From assembly GCA_044448685.1 (NCBI GenBank), contig JBIOHC010000003.1, positions 78,948 to 142,947 on the forward strand: a stretch of DNA of 64,000 nt, read 5' to 3'. The notes under the pieces are model-generated. The model saw nothing but the letters and a program-made list of their open reading frames with translations, was not told the DNA's origin and did no database searches. Source of the stretch: Palsa-965 sp044448685 (GTDB taxonomy: Bacteria; Bacteroidota; Bacteroidia; Palsa-965). Both the position numbers and the translations under genes were made by a program. Of this stretch, positions 43,605 to 52,853 are shown in pieces (position 1 is the stretch's first letter; the number at the start of each line of letters is the position of its first letter).

Positions 43605-45050
43605 GTGCATCCTTACTATTCCCTTTCCCATACCCAAAAAGGCCTTAGCGAGGGGTCATTTACCTGTGATACCGTACTGCGCCATTTCCTGGCCCGTATA
43701 GAAGCGGAAAAACACCTCAATGCATTTCTGGAAGTGTTTACAGAATCAGCCCTGGCTCAGGCGGCTGAAGTAGACCGTAAACTAAAAGCCGGTACTGCCG
43801 GCAAACTGGCCGGACTGGTCATTGCCCTCAAAGACAATATCTGTTACAAAGGTCATGTGGTGACGGCTTCATCCAAAATACTGGATGGATTCCAGTCTCT
43901 CTATAGCGCAACTGTTACTGAAAGACTGCTGAAGGAAGATGCTATCATCATTGGACGCTGTAACTGCGATGAGTTTGCCATGGGTAGCTCGAATGAGAAC
44001 TCTGCCTTTGGCACAGTTCTGAACCCCCTGGATCCCAAACGTGTAAGCGGAGGCAGTTCAGGAGGATCAACAGTTGCCGTTGCTGCCGGTCTTTGCCATG
44101 CAGCCCTGGGTACCGATACAGGCGGTTCTATCCGTCAGCCAGCTTCTTTTTGCGGGGTCGTAGGGATGAAGCCAACTTATGGAAGAGTGTCACGACATGG
44201 TGTTATTGCTTATGCATCTTCCTTTGACCAGGTAGGCCCCCTTACCCGCACCGTAGAAGATGCCGCTGCCATCCTCGAAGTCATTGCAGGCATGGATGAA
44301 TTTGACAGTACACTTAGCACCAAGGCAGTTTCTGATTATACCTCCTCTCTTTACAATAAGACAACCTCTAAACGTATTGCCTATATCAAAGAATGTGTGG
44401 AGCATCCCGGACTGGACCCCGAAATCAGAGACTCTGTTAAGAATCTGATCGAAGAGTTGAAAGCTGCCGGACACACAATTGATGCTATAGATTTTCCGTA
44501 TCTGGATTACCTTGTACCAGCCTATTATGTGCTTACCACTGCCGAAGCAAGCTCTAATCTGAGCCGTTACGACGGTGTGCATTTCGGTTACCGCAGCCCT
44601 AATGCCACAGACCTTGAAAGCACGTATAAGAAGTCCAGAAGCGAAGGCTTCGGACCGGAAGTAAAAAGAAGAATCATGCTTGGCACCTTCGTATTAAGCG
44701 AAGGATATTACGATGCCTATTATTCCAAAGGACAGAAAGTACGACGCCTGATACAGGACAAAACAAAGGATATTTTCAAAGATCATGACTTTATCCTCCT
44801 GCCTACAACCCCGGGCACTGCTTTTGAATTCGGCGCGAACTCTGCCGACCCAATCAAGATGTATCTGGAGGATATTTTTACAGTCCATGCCAATCATGCC
44901 GGCATACCGGCTATTTCCTTGCCGCTGGGAACACATAGCAACGGACTTCCTTTTGGGATACAACTTATGGCCAGCCATTTTGAAGAAGCATCCCTTTTTC
45001 AGTTTGCCAATATGCTGATGAACAAGACCGGGTTGAAAACCTCTGCCTGA
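43605..45050 (+). CDS. gatA: Asp-tRNA(Asn)/Glu-tRNA(Gln) amidotransferase subunit A
   Basis: 481 residues, normal length. Amidase-signature Ser-Ser-Lys triad: Lys in VIALKDNICYKG, serines in SGGSSGGSTVAVAAGL and TDTGGSIRQPASFCGVVGMKPTYGRVSRHG. It releases ammonia from glutamine to amidate mischarged tRNA, so this organism uses the indirect route for Gln- and/or Asn-tRNA. The start is GTG at 43605 (MHPYYSLSHTQKGLSEG). Followed by tandem terminators. Confidence 0.96.
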   Translation: MHPYYSLSHTQKGLSEGSFTCDTVLRHFLARIEAEKHLNAFLEVFTESALAQAAEVDRKLKAGTAGKLAGLVIALKDNICYKGHVVTASSKILDGFQSLYSATVTERLLKEDAIIIGRCNCDEFAMGSSNENSAFGTVLNPLDPKRVSGGSSGGSTVAVAAGLCHAALGTDTGGSIRQPASFCGVVGMKPTYGRVSRHGVIAYASSFDQVGPLTRTVEDAAAILEVIAGMDEFDSTLSTKAVSDYTSSLYNKTTSKRIAYIKECVEHPGLDPEIRDSVKNLIEELKAAGHTIDAIDFPYLDYLVPAYYVLTTAEASSNLSRYDGVHFGYRSPNATDLESTYKKSRSEGFGPEVKRRIMLGTFVLSEGYYDAYYSKGQKVRRLIQDKTKDIFKDHDFILLPTTPGTAFEFGANSADPIKMYLEDIFTVHANHAGIPAISLPLGTHSNGLPFGIQLMASHFEEASLFQFANMLMNKTGLKTSA

Positions 45051-45111
45051 ACCCTTCCTTCCTGTAAGCTCTTTTGATTACTATTGTAGAAGCTGTTTTT
45101 TATACGGTCTT

Positions 45112-45185
45112 ACTGAAAAAATCAGGTGTTTTTTATCTTTTTTGCTTATTATTAGGTTAAATCGACCTGAAAATCAGGTTTTTTT
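45112..45185 (+). terminator. tandem terminator-like hairpins after gatA
   Basis: The first is CTGA-AAAAA-TCAG then GTGTTTTTT (about 45113-45136). The second is ACCTGA, loop AAA, TCAGGT (45165-45179) with a seven-T run. The second is convincing, the first weak. The rest of the 187-base gap holds a TATATTTA box (45199-45206), a possible -7 for the next gene. Confidence 0.6.
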
Positions 45186-45237
45186 ACAACAAATACCCTA
45201 TATTTACGTATACTATATAGATAATATCCCCGGGCTG

Positions 45238-46737
45238 ATGAGATTTTGCAGGAAAACATACCTAATATCACTTCTGTTTCTTGTCTGCTCCTGCCTGCTC
45301 CCCAATACCTCCAAAGCCCAGTTTGATTCCATTCATTTTAAGGATGATCCTGTCGTTGCCATGCTCGACAGCCTGACCCGTCTTAATTTTTTCAATAAGC
45401 CGGCCCGTACGGCTAAATTCAAATACAACCTTCCGCCCGACTCCATTCCACGCTTCGACGACCTGATTTATGAAGCCCGTATGGCTAAACTGGATGCCGC
45501 CTCTCCCTTCGACCTGGTTTACAATGAACCTGTCAGAGCTTTTATCGATCTGTATGTTGTCCGTAAACGCCTTCTTGTTTCGCGTATGGTAGGCCTGAGC
45601 CAGCTTTATTACCCTATGATGGAAGAAGTGCTGGATAAATACGGTTTGCCACTTGAACTTAAGCACCTGGCTGTAATCGAATCTGCCCTTAACCCCAATG
45701 CCAAATCCCGTTCAGGTGCAATGGGGCTCTGGCAGTTTATGTTCAATACCGGTAAATTGTACGGTCTCAATAATACTTCTTATGTTGATGACCGCTGCGA
45801 TCCTTACAAAGCTACTGTAGCGGCTGCCGAATACCTGAAGTTTTTGTACGGACTTTTCGGAGACTGGCAAATGGTGCTTGCGGCCTATAACAGCGGTCCC
45901 GGAACAGTGATGAAAGCCATGCGTCGCTCGGGCAATAAAAAAAGCTATTGGGAAATACGTCCATTCCTGCCCCGTGAAACACAAAGCTATGTGCCCGCAT
46001 TTATTGCCGCCAATTATGTCATGAATTATTATGGGGAACACAATATCTATCCTTCCGAACCCCGTAAAAGTTTTTTTGAAACAGATACGGTCAATATCAA
46101 ACAGCAGGTAAGCTTCGAACAGATTTCCCATGCTCTCAATATTTCCATGGACGAACTGGTCTTTCTTAACCCTATGTACAAAAGGGCTATAGTGCCTTAT
46201 CCGAATGGGAACAAACCCTATGAACTCATCCTGCCCGCTTCCAAAGTAGGAACCTTTGTTACCAACGAAACGGCTATTTATTCCTGTCTGAAAAAAGATT
46301 CCGCACTTGCAAAATCAGGTATGGCGGCTGAGGAAGTTCGTAAATTATGGACCGTACAAAAAGGCGAGCACCTCAACCTGATAGCACGCTCCTGCAAATG
46401 CACCGTTGATGACCTCCGGACCTGGAACGGACTTACATCGAGTTATGTAAAACCCGGTCAGAAACTTATTTATTACGCCACCACTTCCAGACCCATACTG
46501 TCTGCCCTGCCACCTGTACAAACACCTGCTGTCGCTAGCCAGGTGGTTCAGAATACGGATCCGGCACCTGTTGCCGCCTATAAGGGATTTGTATACTATA
46601 CCATACAAAAAGGGGATACGCTCTGGATCATCAGTCAGCGTAACAAAACAACCGTTGATGCCATCAAACGCCTCAATGGATGGGGGAAAAATTTCAAACT
46701 CCTGCCTGGCAGTAAGATTAAGGTCGCTAAAGCTTAA
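45238..46737 (+). CDS. MltD-like lytic transglycosylase with two LysM domains
   Basis: 499 residues from the ATG at 45238, which begins a signal peptide with a possible lipobox or SPI site (LISLLFLVCSCLLPNTSKAQ). A transglycosylase SLT domain carries the catalytic Glu148 in LAVIESALNPNAKSRSGAMGLWQFM and AAYNSGPGTVMKAMRRSG. Two C-terminal LysM domains (WTVQKGEHLNLIARSCKCTVDDLRTWNG; YTIQKGDTLWIISQRNKTTVDAIKRLNGW) bind peptidoglycan. It cleaves glycan strands to anhydro-muropeptides in the periplasm. Confidence 0.94.
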   Translation: MRFCRKTYLISLLFLVCSCLLPNTSKAQFDSIHFKDDPVVAMLDSLTRLNFFNKPARTAKFKYNLPPDSIPRFDDLIYEARMAKLDAASPFDLVYNEPVRAFIDLYVVRKRLLVSRMVGLSQLYYPMMEEVLDKYGLPLELKHLAVIESALNPNAKSRSGAMGLWQFMFNTGKLYGLNNTSYVDDRCDPYKATVAAAEYLKFLYGLFGDWQMVLAAYNSGPGTVMKAMRRSGNKKSYWEIRPFLPRETQSYVPAFIAANYVMNYYGEHNIYPSEPRKSFFETDTVNIKQQVSFEQISHALNISMDELVFLNPMYKRAIVPYPNGNKPYELILPASKVGTFVTNETAIYSCLKKDSALAKSGMAAEEVRKLWTVQKGEHLNLIARSCKCTVDDLRTWNGLTSSYVKPGQKLIYYATTSRPILSALPPVQTPAVASQVVQNTDPAPVAAYKGFVYYTIQKGDTLWIISQRNKTTVDAIKRLNGWGKNFKLLPGSKIKVAKA

Positions 46738-46778
46738 ACAGGATTCAGCAGCAGAGGCAGGAAGCAGTCTCAAAGATC

Positions 46779-47234
46779 ATGCGTTTAATAATAATTCCCA
46801 TTCTGTTGTTAGTATCCGTTGTCTGCATGCCGGCTTATTCCCAAACCATGAAGCCTGTTATTACCCGTACCATGACAGCCATTCCGGGAAGCACGGACTA
46901 CCTGGTAACCATTAAAATTCAGACCAATGATGCTACCGGTTTCGGACGATATTCGGAATCGCTTCCCGACACAGCCAGAATACTCGAATCAAGTATAAAT
47001 TCAGCAACGGCGAACACTAAAATGGAAGGAAAAATGATTCAGTTCACCTGGACAAGTCTGCCTGTCAACAGGGAAGAAATACTTTCCTATCAGATAAGAT
47101 ATTCATCTCCCCCTTCCTCTTCCCAACTCAATTATACCGGAATTTTCGGCTATACAGCTCAGGGGCGCGCTTGTACCGTGAAAACAATTATTTATACCAC
47201 ACCGAAAAAAACGGTGAGGCTTATTCAACACTAA
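46779..47234 (+). CDS. uncharacterised small secreted protein, paralogue 1
   Basis: 151 residues, no family recognised. Signal peptide MRLIIIPILLLVSVVCMPAYSQ. The mature domain (ITRTMTAIPGSTDYLVTIKIQTNDATGFGRYSESLPDTARILES, IQFTWTSLPVNREEILSYQIRYSSP, LNYTGIFGYTAQG) looks like an Ig-like beta-sandwich of the DUF11 type. The following gene is its paralogue, aligning across the whole domain (RTFTSIPGSADYQVALKI; LKFIWTSFPPGTEINLTYRI; MHYAGTFRY). Ten bases separate them. Likely co-secreted periplasmic or surface proteins; function unknown. Confidence 0.65.
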   Translation: MRLIIIPILLLVSVVCMPAYSQTMKPVITRTMTAIPGSTDYLVTIKIQTNDATGFGRYSESLPDTARILESSINSATANTKMEGKMIQFTWTSLPVNREEILSYQIRYSSPPSSSQLNYTGIFGYTAQGRACTVKTIIYTTPKKTVRLIQH

Positions 47235-47244
47235 TCTGGCTATC

Positions 47245-47640
47245 ATGCATAAATTCCTGACCGCTCTGTTTATTATTATCAGTTCATCTCTGCAGGCTCA
47301 AACAAAGGTAACACGTACCTTTACCTCCATTCCAGGCTCTGCCGATTATCAGGTAGCCCTGAAAATAAAATATGAAAATATAAACGGTTTCGGTAAGCTG
47401 GAAGAGATCCTTCCTGAAGGTGCCAGAGCAATCAAGCCCGGACCGGAAAATGTCTGTACCATTATTAATGACGGTACATTACTTAAATTTATCTGGACCT
47501 CCTTTCCTCCCGGAACGGAAATCAATTTAACCTACCGCATCACATTCCCTCCCGGTACACTCGCTGCATCCAATATGCATTATGCCGGAACATTTCGGTA
47601 TGTGGATGACAATAAAGTAACGGTGGTTTCTGTTGAATAA
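47245..47640 (+). CDS. uncharacterised small secreted protein, paralogue 2
   Basis: 131 residues. Signal peptide MHKFLTALFIIISSSLQAQ, then the same Ig-like domain as the preceding gene. A tandem duplication is likely. The reading frame beyond its TAA continues, with a second stop (TGA), through the 42-bp repeat array to 47970, so the array may once have been part of this gene's 3' coding end. That is inference from frame only. Confidence 0.65.
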   Translation: MHKFLTALFIIISSSLQAQTKVTRTFTSIPGSADYQVALKIKYENINGFGKLEEILPEGARAIKPGPENVCTIINDGTLLKFIWTSFPPGTEINLTYRITFPPGTLAASNMHYAGTFRYVDDNKVTVVSVE

Positions 47641-47652
47641 TACAATTCCCCT

Positions 47653-47970
47653 GAAGCATTACCTGTTTCCTTAGAAGGACTACGTATTTTCTTAGAAGCA
47701 TTACCTCCTTCGATCGATGCATGACACATTTACCTGGAAGCATTCCCTCCTTCGATTGATGCACGATACATTTTCCTGGAAGCATTACTTCCTTCGATCG
47801 ATGCACGATACATTTTCCTGGAAGCATTACTTCCTTCGATCGATGCACGACACATTTACTTAGAAGCATTACCTCCTTCGATCGATGCACGACACATTTA
47901 CTTAGAAGCATTACCTCCTTCGATCGATGCGCGACACTTTTACTTAGAAGCATTACCTCCTTCCGGGTAA
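47653..47970. repeat. 42-bp tandem repeat array, about 7.5 copies
   Basis: The sequence gaagcatt recurs at 47653, 47695, 47737, 47779, 47821, 47863, 47905 and 47947, an exact 42-base period. Unit: GAAGCATTACCTCCTTCGAT, then CGATGCACGACACATTTACTTA. The first copy is most diverged, the last four nearly identical. Copies abut without spacers. On the plus strand each unit encodes EALPPSIDARHIYL in the frame of the upstream gene; on the minus strand a 137-codon frame encodes MLLSKCVVHRSKEV repeats. The array fills most of the 367-base gap before the CapA gene. Confidence 0.9.
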
Positions 47971-48007
47971 ATAGGTCTTCTTCTTGCTTCTGATTTTTAT
48001 GTGTCTG

Positions 48008-49186
48008 TTAATGAGTGGATTTCATCCGGATCTGGGGGCAATCCTTTTCCATCATCTTTTTAGTATCCTCCAGAGCTTCCTTCATTTTCACCCTGGCTGC
48101 TGCATCGATATAGGCCGGGAGAGAATCTTTCAATACCATTTCTGCAGGAAAAACAATGTGTTTCTTCATTAAAGGACTTGAGCCTCGGTAAACCCAGGTA
48201 GGAATATAATCTGCCAGTGGTTTAAGATATGTTCCTTTTGTAATGTTCTTCCGAAGCGTAAGGCTGAAGATGACTCCTGCATCTGTATACCTCCAGTACT
48301 GATTGGAAAGAAAATTCCCGAGACTCCAGGCAACAATACCGGTATCAAGTGTTGCATGTTTTGTTTTATAATAATTCACCGGGCTTATCACATGAGGATG
48401 TCCGCCTATAATTATATCGGCTCCGTATTCCTGTGTCTTCCTGACTGTCTGTTTCTGAAAATCATTGGGATCACTCTGGTTTTCTTTTCCATAATGAAAC
48501 CATACCAGTACCAGTTCAGCACCCTGGTTACGGGCCTGCATAATATCATGTTGTATAAGCAAGGTGTCGATCACATTTACTTCGTATTTTTTTTCCGCCG
48601 GCACCGGTGGTTCATTCGTGCCATAGGTATAATTAAGCATTCCAAGTTTAATACCTTTAATATTCAGGATACGGACAGAGTCATGATCGGCCTGTGACTT
48701 AAAAGTGCCGGTACTGCCGATTCCCTTTTGTTTCAATATGTCCAGCGTACGCAACAGGCCTGCTTCCTTGGTATCCAGACAATGGTTATTGGCCGTAACC
48801 ACAAAATCAAAACCTGCATTTTTCAATGCATCAGCATATATATCAGGGGTATTGAAAATAGGATACCCGGCCAATGGTACAGAAGGCCCGGCAAAGGTAA
48901 GCTCCAGATTACCCATCGTTACATCTGCCTGTTCCAGGAAAGGTTTTACAACAGCAAAACTTGGGTTGAAATCATAGGTGCCATCCGTTTTCCGGGAGTT
49001 TTCGTACTGGGGAACATGGCACATCAGATCGCCGGTGAAAGAAATGCGAACAGTCAAAATAGAGTCTGGGCGAGGACCGCCAATGTTTTTCAAACCCCTT
49101 TGGTCCTGTTTTGCCGACTGAAACTCAGGTGTCAGAACAAGCAACAGGAACACAAAAGAAGCCAGGAATAAAAGCGGGGTTTTCAT
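48008..49186 (-). CDS. CapA-family (PGA_cap) metallophosphatase-like protein
   Basis: 392 residues. An N-terminal hydrophobic segment (LLFLASFVFLLLVLTP) exports it. The PGA_cap/CapA domain is shown by VRISFTGDLMCHVPQYENS, TMGNLELTFAGPS, FDFVVTANNHCLDTKEAGLLRTLDIL, VLVWFHYGKENQSDPNDFQKQTVRKTQEYGADIIIGGHPHVISP and VAWSLGNFLSNQ, which carry the His/Asp/Asn metal ligands of the calcineurin-like fold. Named after poly-gamma-glutamate capsule synthesis, but no capB/capC genes are present, so the substrate is unknown. Confidence 0.9.
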   Translation of the reverse strand: MKTPLLFLASFVFLLLVLTPEFQSAKQDQRGLKNIGGPRPDSILTVRISFTGDLMCHVPQYENSRKTDGTYDFNPSFAVVKPFLEQADVTMGNLELTFAGPSVPLAGYPIFNTPDIYADALKNAGFDFVVTANNHCLDTKEAGLLRTLDILKQKGIGSTGTFKSQADHDSVRILNIKGIKLGMLNYTYGTNEPPVPAEKKYEVNVIDTLLIQHDIMQARNQGAELVLVWFHYGKENQSDPNDFQKQTVRKTQEYGADIIIGGHPHVISPVNYYKTKHATLDTGIVAWSLGNFLSNQYWRYTDAGVIFSLTLRKNITKGTYLKPLADYIPTWVYRGSSPLMKKHIVFPAEMVLKDSLPAYIDAAARVKMKEALEDTKKMMEKDCPQIRMKSTH

Positions 49187-49273
49187 AACTGATGCGAATT
49201 TAGACTATTTGTCGAGACCTGGTACTTGTCAATCTACCCGAATTACCCTAATTTCCCTCCGAATAAACCCAAT

Positions 49274-50200
49274 ATGATAAAAGCCGACAATCTCAGCAAA
49301 GTGTATGGAAGTGTCAGAGCCCTGCAAGATGTCTCATTCGAGATTATGGACGGAGAGTTTTATGGCCTGCTGGGTCCTAACGGAGCCGGTAAAACAACCA
49401 CCATCAGTATTCTGAGTACTATCCTGGCTCCTGATAAGGGGTCTGTAATAATCAACGGATTCGACCTGCATAAAGACCGGGAGCAATGCAAGCGCAGCAT
49501 TGGAGTGGTACCCCAGGAAATTGCCCTCTACAATAAGCTTTCAGCCTATGACAACCTGCTGTTCTGGGGAAGTCTGTATGATGTCCCTACCGCAGAGCTG
49601 AAATCAAGAATAGAGGAGATCCTGGCCATGGTCGGGTTGTCGGATCGTAAGAATGACCGTATCGATACCTATTCAGGCGGAATGAAGAGACGTATCAATA
49701 TAGCCTCCGCCCTCCTCCACCGCCCCAAAGTGCTGTTTATGGATGAGCCTACAGTAGGAATAGACCCTCAGAGCCGAAACCTGATATTTGAAGTTCTCGA
49801 AAAACTGCACAAGGAAGGGATGACGATAATCTATACCACCCATTATATGGAAGAGGCCGAACGCTTTTGCGACCGTATCGGAATTATTGATCAGGGTAAA
49901 ATCATTGCACAGGGCACATTGGGGGAATTGAAAAACACGGGAGGTCTGAAAGAAAGTGTGGTCGTCACCTTTTCCAACCTGACAGAAGAGGAGAAAGCCA
50001 TCATGAATACCACGCTGAGCGGAGAGTTTCATTTTACCGGCAATGCCCTCACCTTTTATTCGCCTCATATCAGAACAGATTTGGGGCACCTCGTTATTAA
50101 ATGCAATGAATCCGGTGCTGAAATCAGTCATATAGAAATACAGAAAGTAACGCTGGAAAGCGTATTCCTTTCCTTAACCGGTAAACAACTAAGAGACTAA
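49274..50200 (+). CDS. ABC transporter ATP-binding protein
   Basis: 308 residues from the ATG at 49274; the frame opens earlier at 49226 but lacks conserved sequence. Walker A GLLGPNGAGKTT, signature YSGGMKRRINIASAL, Walker B VLFMDEPTVGIDPQS, H-loop IIYTTHYMEEAERFCDRIGII. It belongs to the DrrA/CcmA-like class that powers ABC-2 exporters. The permease gene starts nine bases downstream. Substrate (drug, lipid or polysaccharide) cannot be told. Confidence 0.93.
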   Translation: MIKADNLSKVYGSVRALQDVSFEIMDGEFYGLLGPNGAGKTTTISILSTILAPDKGSVIINGFDLHKDREQCKRSIGVVPQEIALYNKLSAYDNLLFWGSLYDVPTAELKSRIEEILAMVGLSDRKNDRIDTYSGGMKRRINIASALLHRPKVLFMDEPTVGIDPQSRNLIFEVLEKLHKEGMTIIYTTHYMEEAERFCDRIGIIDQGKIIAQGTLGELKNTGGLKESVVVTFSNLTEEEKAIMNTTLSGEFHFTGNALTFYSPHIRTDLGHLVIKCNESGAEISHIEIQKVTLESVFLSLTGKQLRD

Positions 50201-50209
50201 CCCGAAGCC

Positions 50210-51445
50210 ATGTTTAAACTTGCCATCAAGGATATCAAATTGTTTATGGCCGATAAAAGGGCTATGCTCCTTACCCTTCTCCTGCCCATACCACTTATTA
50301 CTCTTTTTTCACTTGCCTTTGGAGGGATAGGCAGCAGCGGCAATTCAAAAGCATTGGTTCTCATCACTTCTGATGAAGACAAAACTCCCGAAAGCAAAAA
50401 GTTGATAGTACAGCTTGACTCTCTTAAGGAACTGGACATCAAACTTACCAATACCGATACAGCAAAAAACTGGATACGAAAGGGAGATGAGGATGCCGCT
50501 TTGATTCTGCACAAGGGCTTTCAAGACTCCATCCGAAACGGAAAGCCTCTGCCATTAGAGTTGATTTATGACAAGGCCAAACAAGTACAGCTGGGAATAT
50601 TAATGTCGGCACTGAGCGGAAACCTCATGCGATTTGCCGGTACTCAGCAGTTTGAAAGCAAGGCTATTGCTCAGTTTGATGCACAAAACCCGACAATGGA
50701 TTCTGCTTCAAAAGCCGGAGTACATAAAATGATTGCTTCCAATTTCAACGGAAAATCAGGCAGCGGGAAAGGAACAGAAGATGCCCCCCTGCTTAAAACA
50801 ACAGCCATAGAAGCCCAAAAGGAAAACACCCCCGGCCTTATACAGGCTGTTGCTGGTACAGCAGTGATGATGTTATTATTCAGTGTGGCTGGACTGGGAG
50901 CCAGCCTTCTTCAGGAAAAAGAAGAAGGAACCCTGAAAAAATTATTGTTTGCTCCTCTCAGTCCGAGCAGCATATTGTTCGGGAAAATGCTGAGCGCCAA
51001 TTTAATTTCCATCGTTCAGCTGAGTATCATGTTCACTTTTTCCTGGGCTGTGTTCGGTTTGAATATTACTGCAGCACGCCTGCCGGGCCTGATACTGATG
51101 ATTGTGGCAACAGCCTTTGCATGCTCTGCTTTCGGTGTTTTTCTGGCATCGTTTGCCCGGAACAGGGCACAGGTACAGGGCTTGTCAACACTAATCGTAC
51201 TCACCATGAGCGCTATAGGAGGCAGCATGATACCGATTTTTGTCATGCCTTTCTGGATGCAGAAAATGGCCGTAGCTTCTGTTAATTACTGGAGCATACA
51301 AGGGTTCTATGATATCTTCTGGAGGGCCCTGCCTTTTACAGATTCACATTTCCTGTTGAGGGCTGGGGTATTATTCGGAATAGGAATTATTCTGAATCTG
51401 GGAGCGATACAGTTTTACAAAAAGAATATTCTGAATATCGCTTAG
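50210..51445 (+). CDS. ABC-2 type transporter permease
   Basis: 411 residues. One N-terminal helix (LLTLLLPIPLITLFSLAFGG), a soluble extracytoplasmic domain of about 200 residues, then five or six C-terminal helices (AGTAVMMLLFSVAGLGASLLQEKEEGTLKKLLFAPLSPSSILFGKML). The EKEEGTLKKLLFAPLS loop is the usual ABC-2 coupling segment. Pairs with the preceding ATPase. It overlaps the converging TonB-domain gene by four bases. Confidence 0.92.
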   Translation: MFKLAIKDIKLFMADKRAMLLTLLLPIPLITLFSLAFGGIGSSGNSKALVLITSDEDKTPESKKLIVQLDSLKELDIKLTNTDTAKNWIRKGDEDAALILHKGFQDSIRNGKPLPLELIYDKAKQVQLGILMSALSGNLMRFAGTQQFESKAIAQFDAQNPTMDSASKAGVHKMIASNFNGKSGSGKGTEDAPLLKTTAIEAQKENTPGLIQAVAGTAVMMLLFSVAGLGASLLQEKEEGTLKKLLFAPLSPSSILFGKMLSANLISIVQLSIMFTFSWAVFGLNITAARLPGLILMIVATAFACSAFGVFLASFARNRAQVQGLSTLIVLTMSAIGGSMIPIFVMPFWMQKMAVASVNYWSIQGFYDIFWRALPFTDSHFLLRAGVLFGIGIILNLGAIQFYKKNILNIA

Positions 51446-51828
51446 TGTGCTTTAACCGGAAAGTTCATATTCACATTCATCTTTACCTTCATCCCATTCA
51501 TCATTCCCGGGCTGAATTTTAATTTCTCCACATAGGCCTTTACCGCTTCGTCCACACCATATCCGACTCCGCTTAATATAACACAGTTGGCAACTGTGCT
51601 GTCTGTCTTGATATCAAAACTCAGGCTTACCTCCCCTTCTACATATTTCCTGATAGCCTCTTCCGGATATTTCACCTTCATGCGGACTTGTTCAAAAAGA
51701 GCTTTCTCTCCTTTCGGATATTCCGGATCACGGGTGGCTTTCACCGTGATATTCTGAGGGTCCTTGGTTTGGGAAAAACCTGCTAATGGAATCAGAAAGA
51801 GAAGGAGGAGGAAGAGGTGCTTTTTCAT
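51442..51828 (-). CDS. periplasmic TonB C-terminal-domain protein
   Basis: 128 residues. A cleavable signal peptide (MKKHLFLLLLFLIPLAGFSQ) replaces TonB's membrane anchor, and there is no Pro-rich spacer. The remainder is a single TonB_C domain (VRMKVKYPEEAIRKYVEGEVSLSFDIKTDSTVANCVILSGVGYGVDEAVKAYVEKLKFSP). Such free TonB domains are common in Bacteroidota; they may bind receptors or cell wall but cannot transmit membrane energy alone. It starts eight bases after the M42 peptidase stop. Confidence 0.85.
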   Translation of the reverse strand: MKKHLFLLLLFLIPLAGFSQTKDPQNITVKATRDPEYPKGEKALFEQVRMKVKYPEEAIRKYVEGEVSLSFDIKTDSTVANCVILSGVGYGVDEAVKAYVEKLKFSPGMMNGMKVKMNVNMNFPVKAH

Positions 51829-51836
51829 GGTTATGG

Positions 51837-52853
51837 TTATTTACTTAAACAAGAATGAATATAACACAGACTCAGATCAATCGTAGCTTCAATCCCTTTT
51901 ATATGCGTACGCTCCACCCCATGTGATGCTGCTACACCCGGGCCGATAAGCGCAACGCGGAAATCATTCCCTGCCTTCAATGCCGCAGAACCGTCAGAGC
52001 TATAAAAAGGATATACATCCTGCTTGAACGGAATCTTGTAACGGGTAGCCAATTCAACAAGCGTTTTGCGGAACTCATAATCATAGGGGCCTGAACTGTC
52101 CTTTACACAGATAGAACAGCTTTGCTCATTGCCTTCACAGGCTGTGCCCAGCACACCCATGTCAATGACCAGCAGCTCTTCAACTGTTGATGAATAGCCG
52201 GAGGTACCCCCATGTCCTACTTCTTCATAATTGCTGAAGAAGAGCTCAACAGGCGCTTCTATCCCCTCTTCTTTCAGTCTTCTGGCAATTTCAAACAGCA
52301 CATAACAACCCGCTTTGTTATCCATAAAGCGGGATTTTATAAACCCGTTTTCATATTCCCTGTAGCGTGGTTCAAAACAGATGATATCGCCGGTATGGAT
52401 TCCAAGGGCCTCCGTTTCCTTTTTATTCGTCACTTCCTCATCAATGCGTATATGCATGGTTTCTTCATTCCGCTTTTCTGATTCCCGCTGATCATTGGCA
52501 TGTGATGAGGGATTGTTGAGCAACAAGGTCCCGGTAATGACTTTTCCGTTCAGCGTATGAATATTGACATATTCCCCTTCGGCACTGGTCAGGGAAGGGC
52601 CTCCGAGTTTGGAAAAACGAAGCGTACCGTCTTTCCTGATTCCGGAAACAATGGCGCCAAGTGTATCCACGTGGGCAGCGATGGCCAAACTGGGGCTTTT
52701 GCCCAAAGCGCAGCGCACAGCTCCTTTGTTCGTCCTTTCTGGCTTGTATCCATATGATTTAAGCAGGTTGAAAATATAATGGCAGGCCTCCCGGGTATAA
52801 CCACTGGGTGAATCTATTTCCACCAACTCGCGTAAAGTATCGTAATCTGACAT
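51837..52853 (-). CDS. M42-like metallopeptidase, diverged
   Basis: 338 residues from the ATG at 52853 (a TTG six codons upstream is possible). Ligands: AIAAHVDTLGAIV (His), SRFMDNKAGCYVLFE (Asp), FFSNYEEVGHGGTSG (Glu pair), LLVIDMGVLG (Asp), GVAASHGVERTHIKG (His). The order matches M42 aminopeptidases but the domain between the first His and the Asp differs from the paralogue at 27596. Probably a cytoplasmic dipeptidase or aminopeptidase. Divergent from the beta-lactamase-fold gene. Confidence 0.85.
   Translation of the reverse strand: MSDYDTLRELVEIDSPSGYTREACHYIFNLLKSYGYKPERTNKGAVRCALGKSPSLAIAAHVDTLGAIVSGIRKDGTLRFSKLGGPSLTSAEGEYVNIHTLNGKVITGTLLLNNPSSHANDQRESEKRNEETMHIRIDEEVTNKKETEALGIHTGDIICFEPRYREYENGFIKSRFMDNKAGCYVLFEIARRLKEEGIEAPVELFFSNYEEVGHGGTSGYSSTVEELLVIDMGVLGTACEGNEQSCSICVKDSSGPYDYEFRKTLVELATRYKIPFKQDVYPFYSSDGSAALKAGNDFRVALIGPGVAASHGVERTHIKGIEATIDLSLCYIHSCLSK

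Noticed and set aside
46779..47640. Toxin-antitoxin pair
   Set aside because: Both products have signal peptides and are paralogues of each other.
47540..47953. 137-codon minus-strand frame with MLLSKCVVHRSKEV repeats, each preceded by AAGGAGGTA-like sequence
   Set aside because: The frame runs into the opposite-strand secreted gene, is an expected result of a 42-base period, and substitutions between copies are less conservative than in the plus frame.
47653..47970. Possible CRISPR array
   Set aside because: The repeats are contiguous with no unique spacers, and no cas genes are present.
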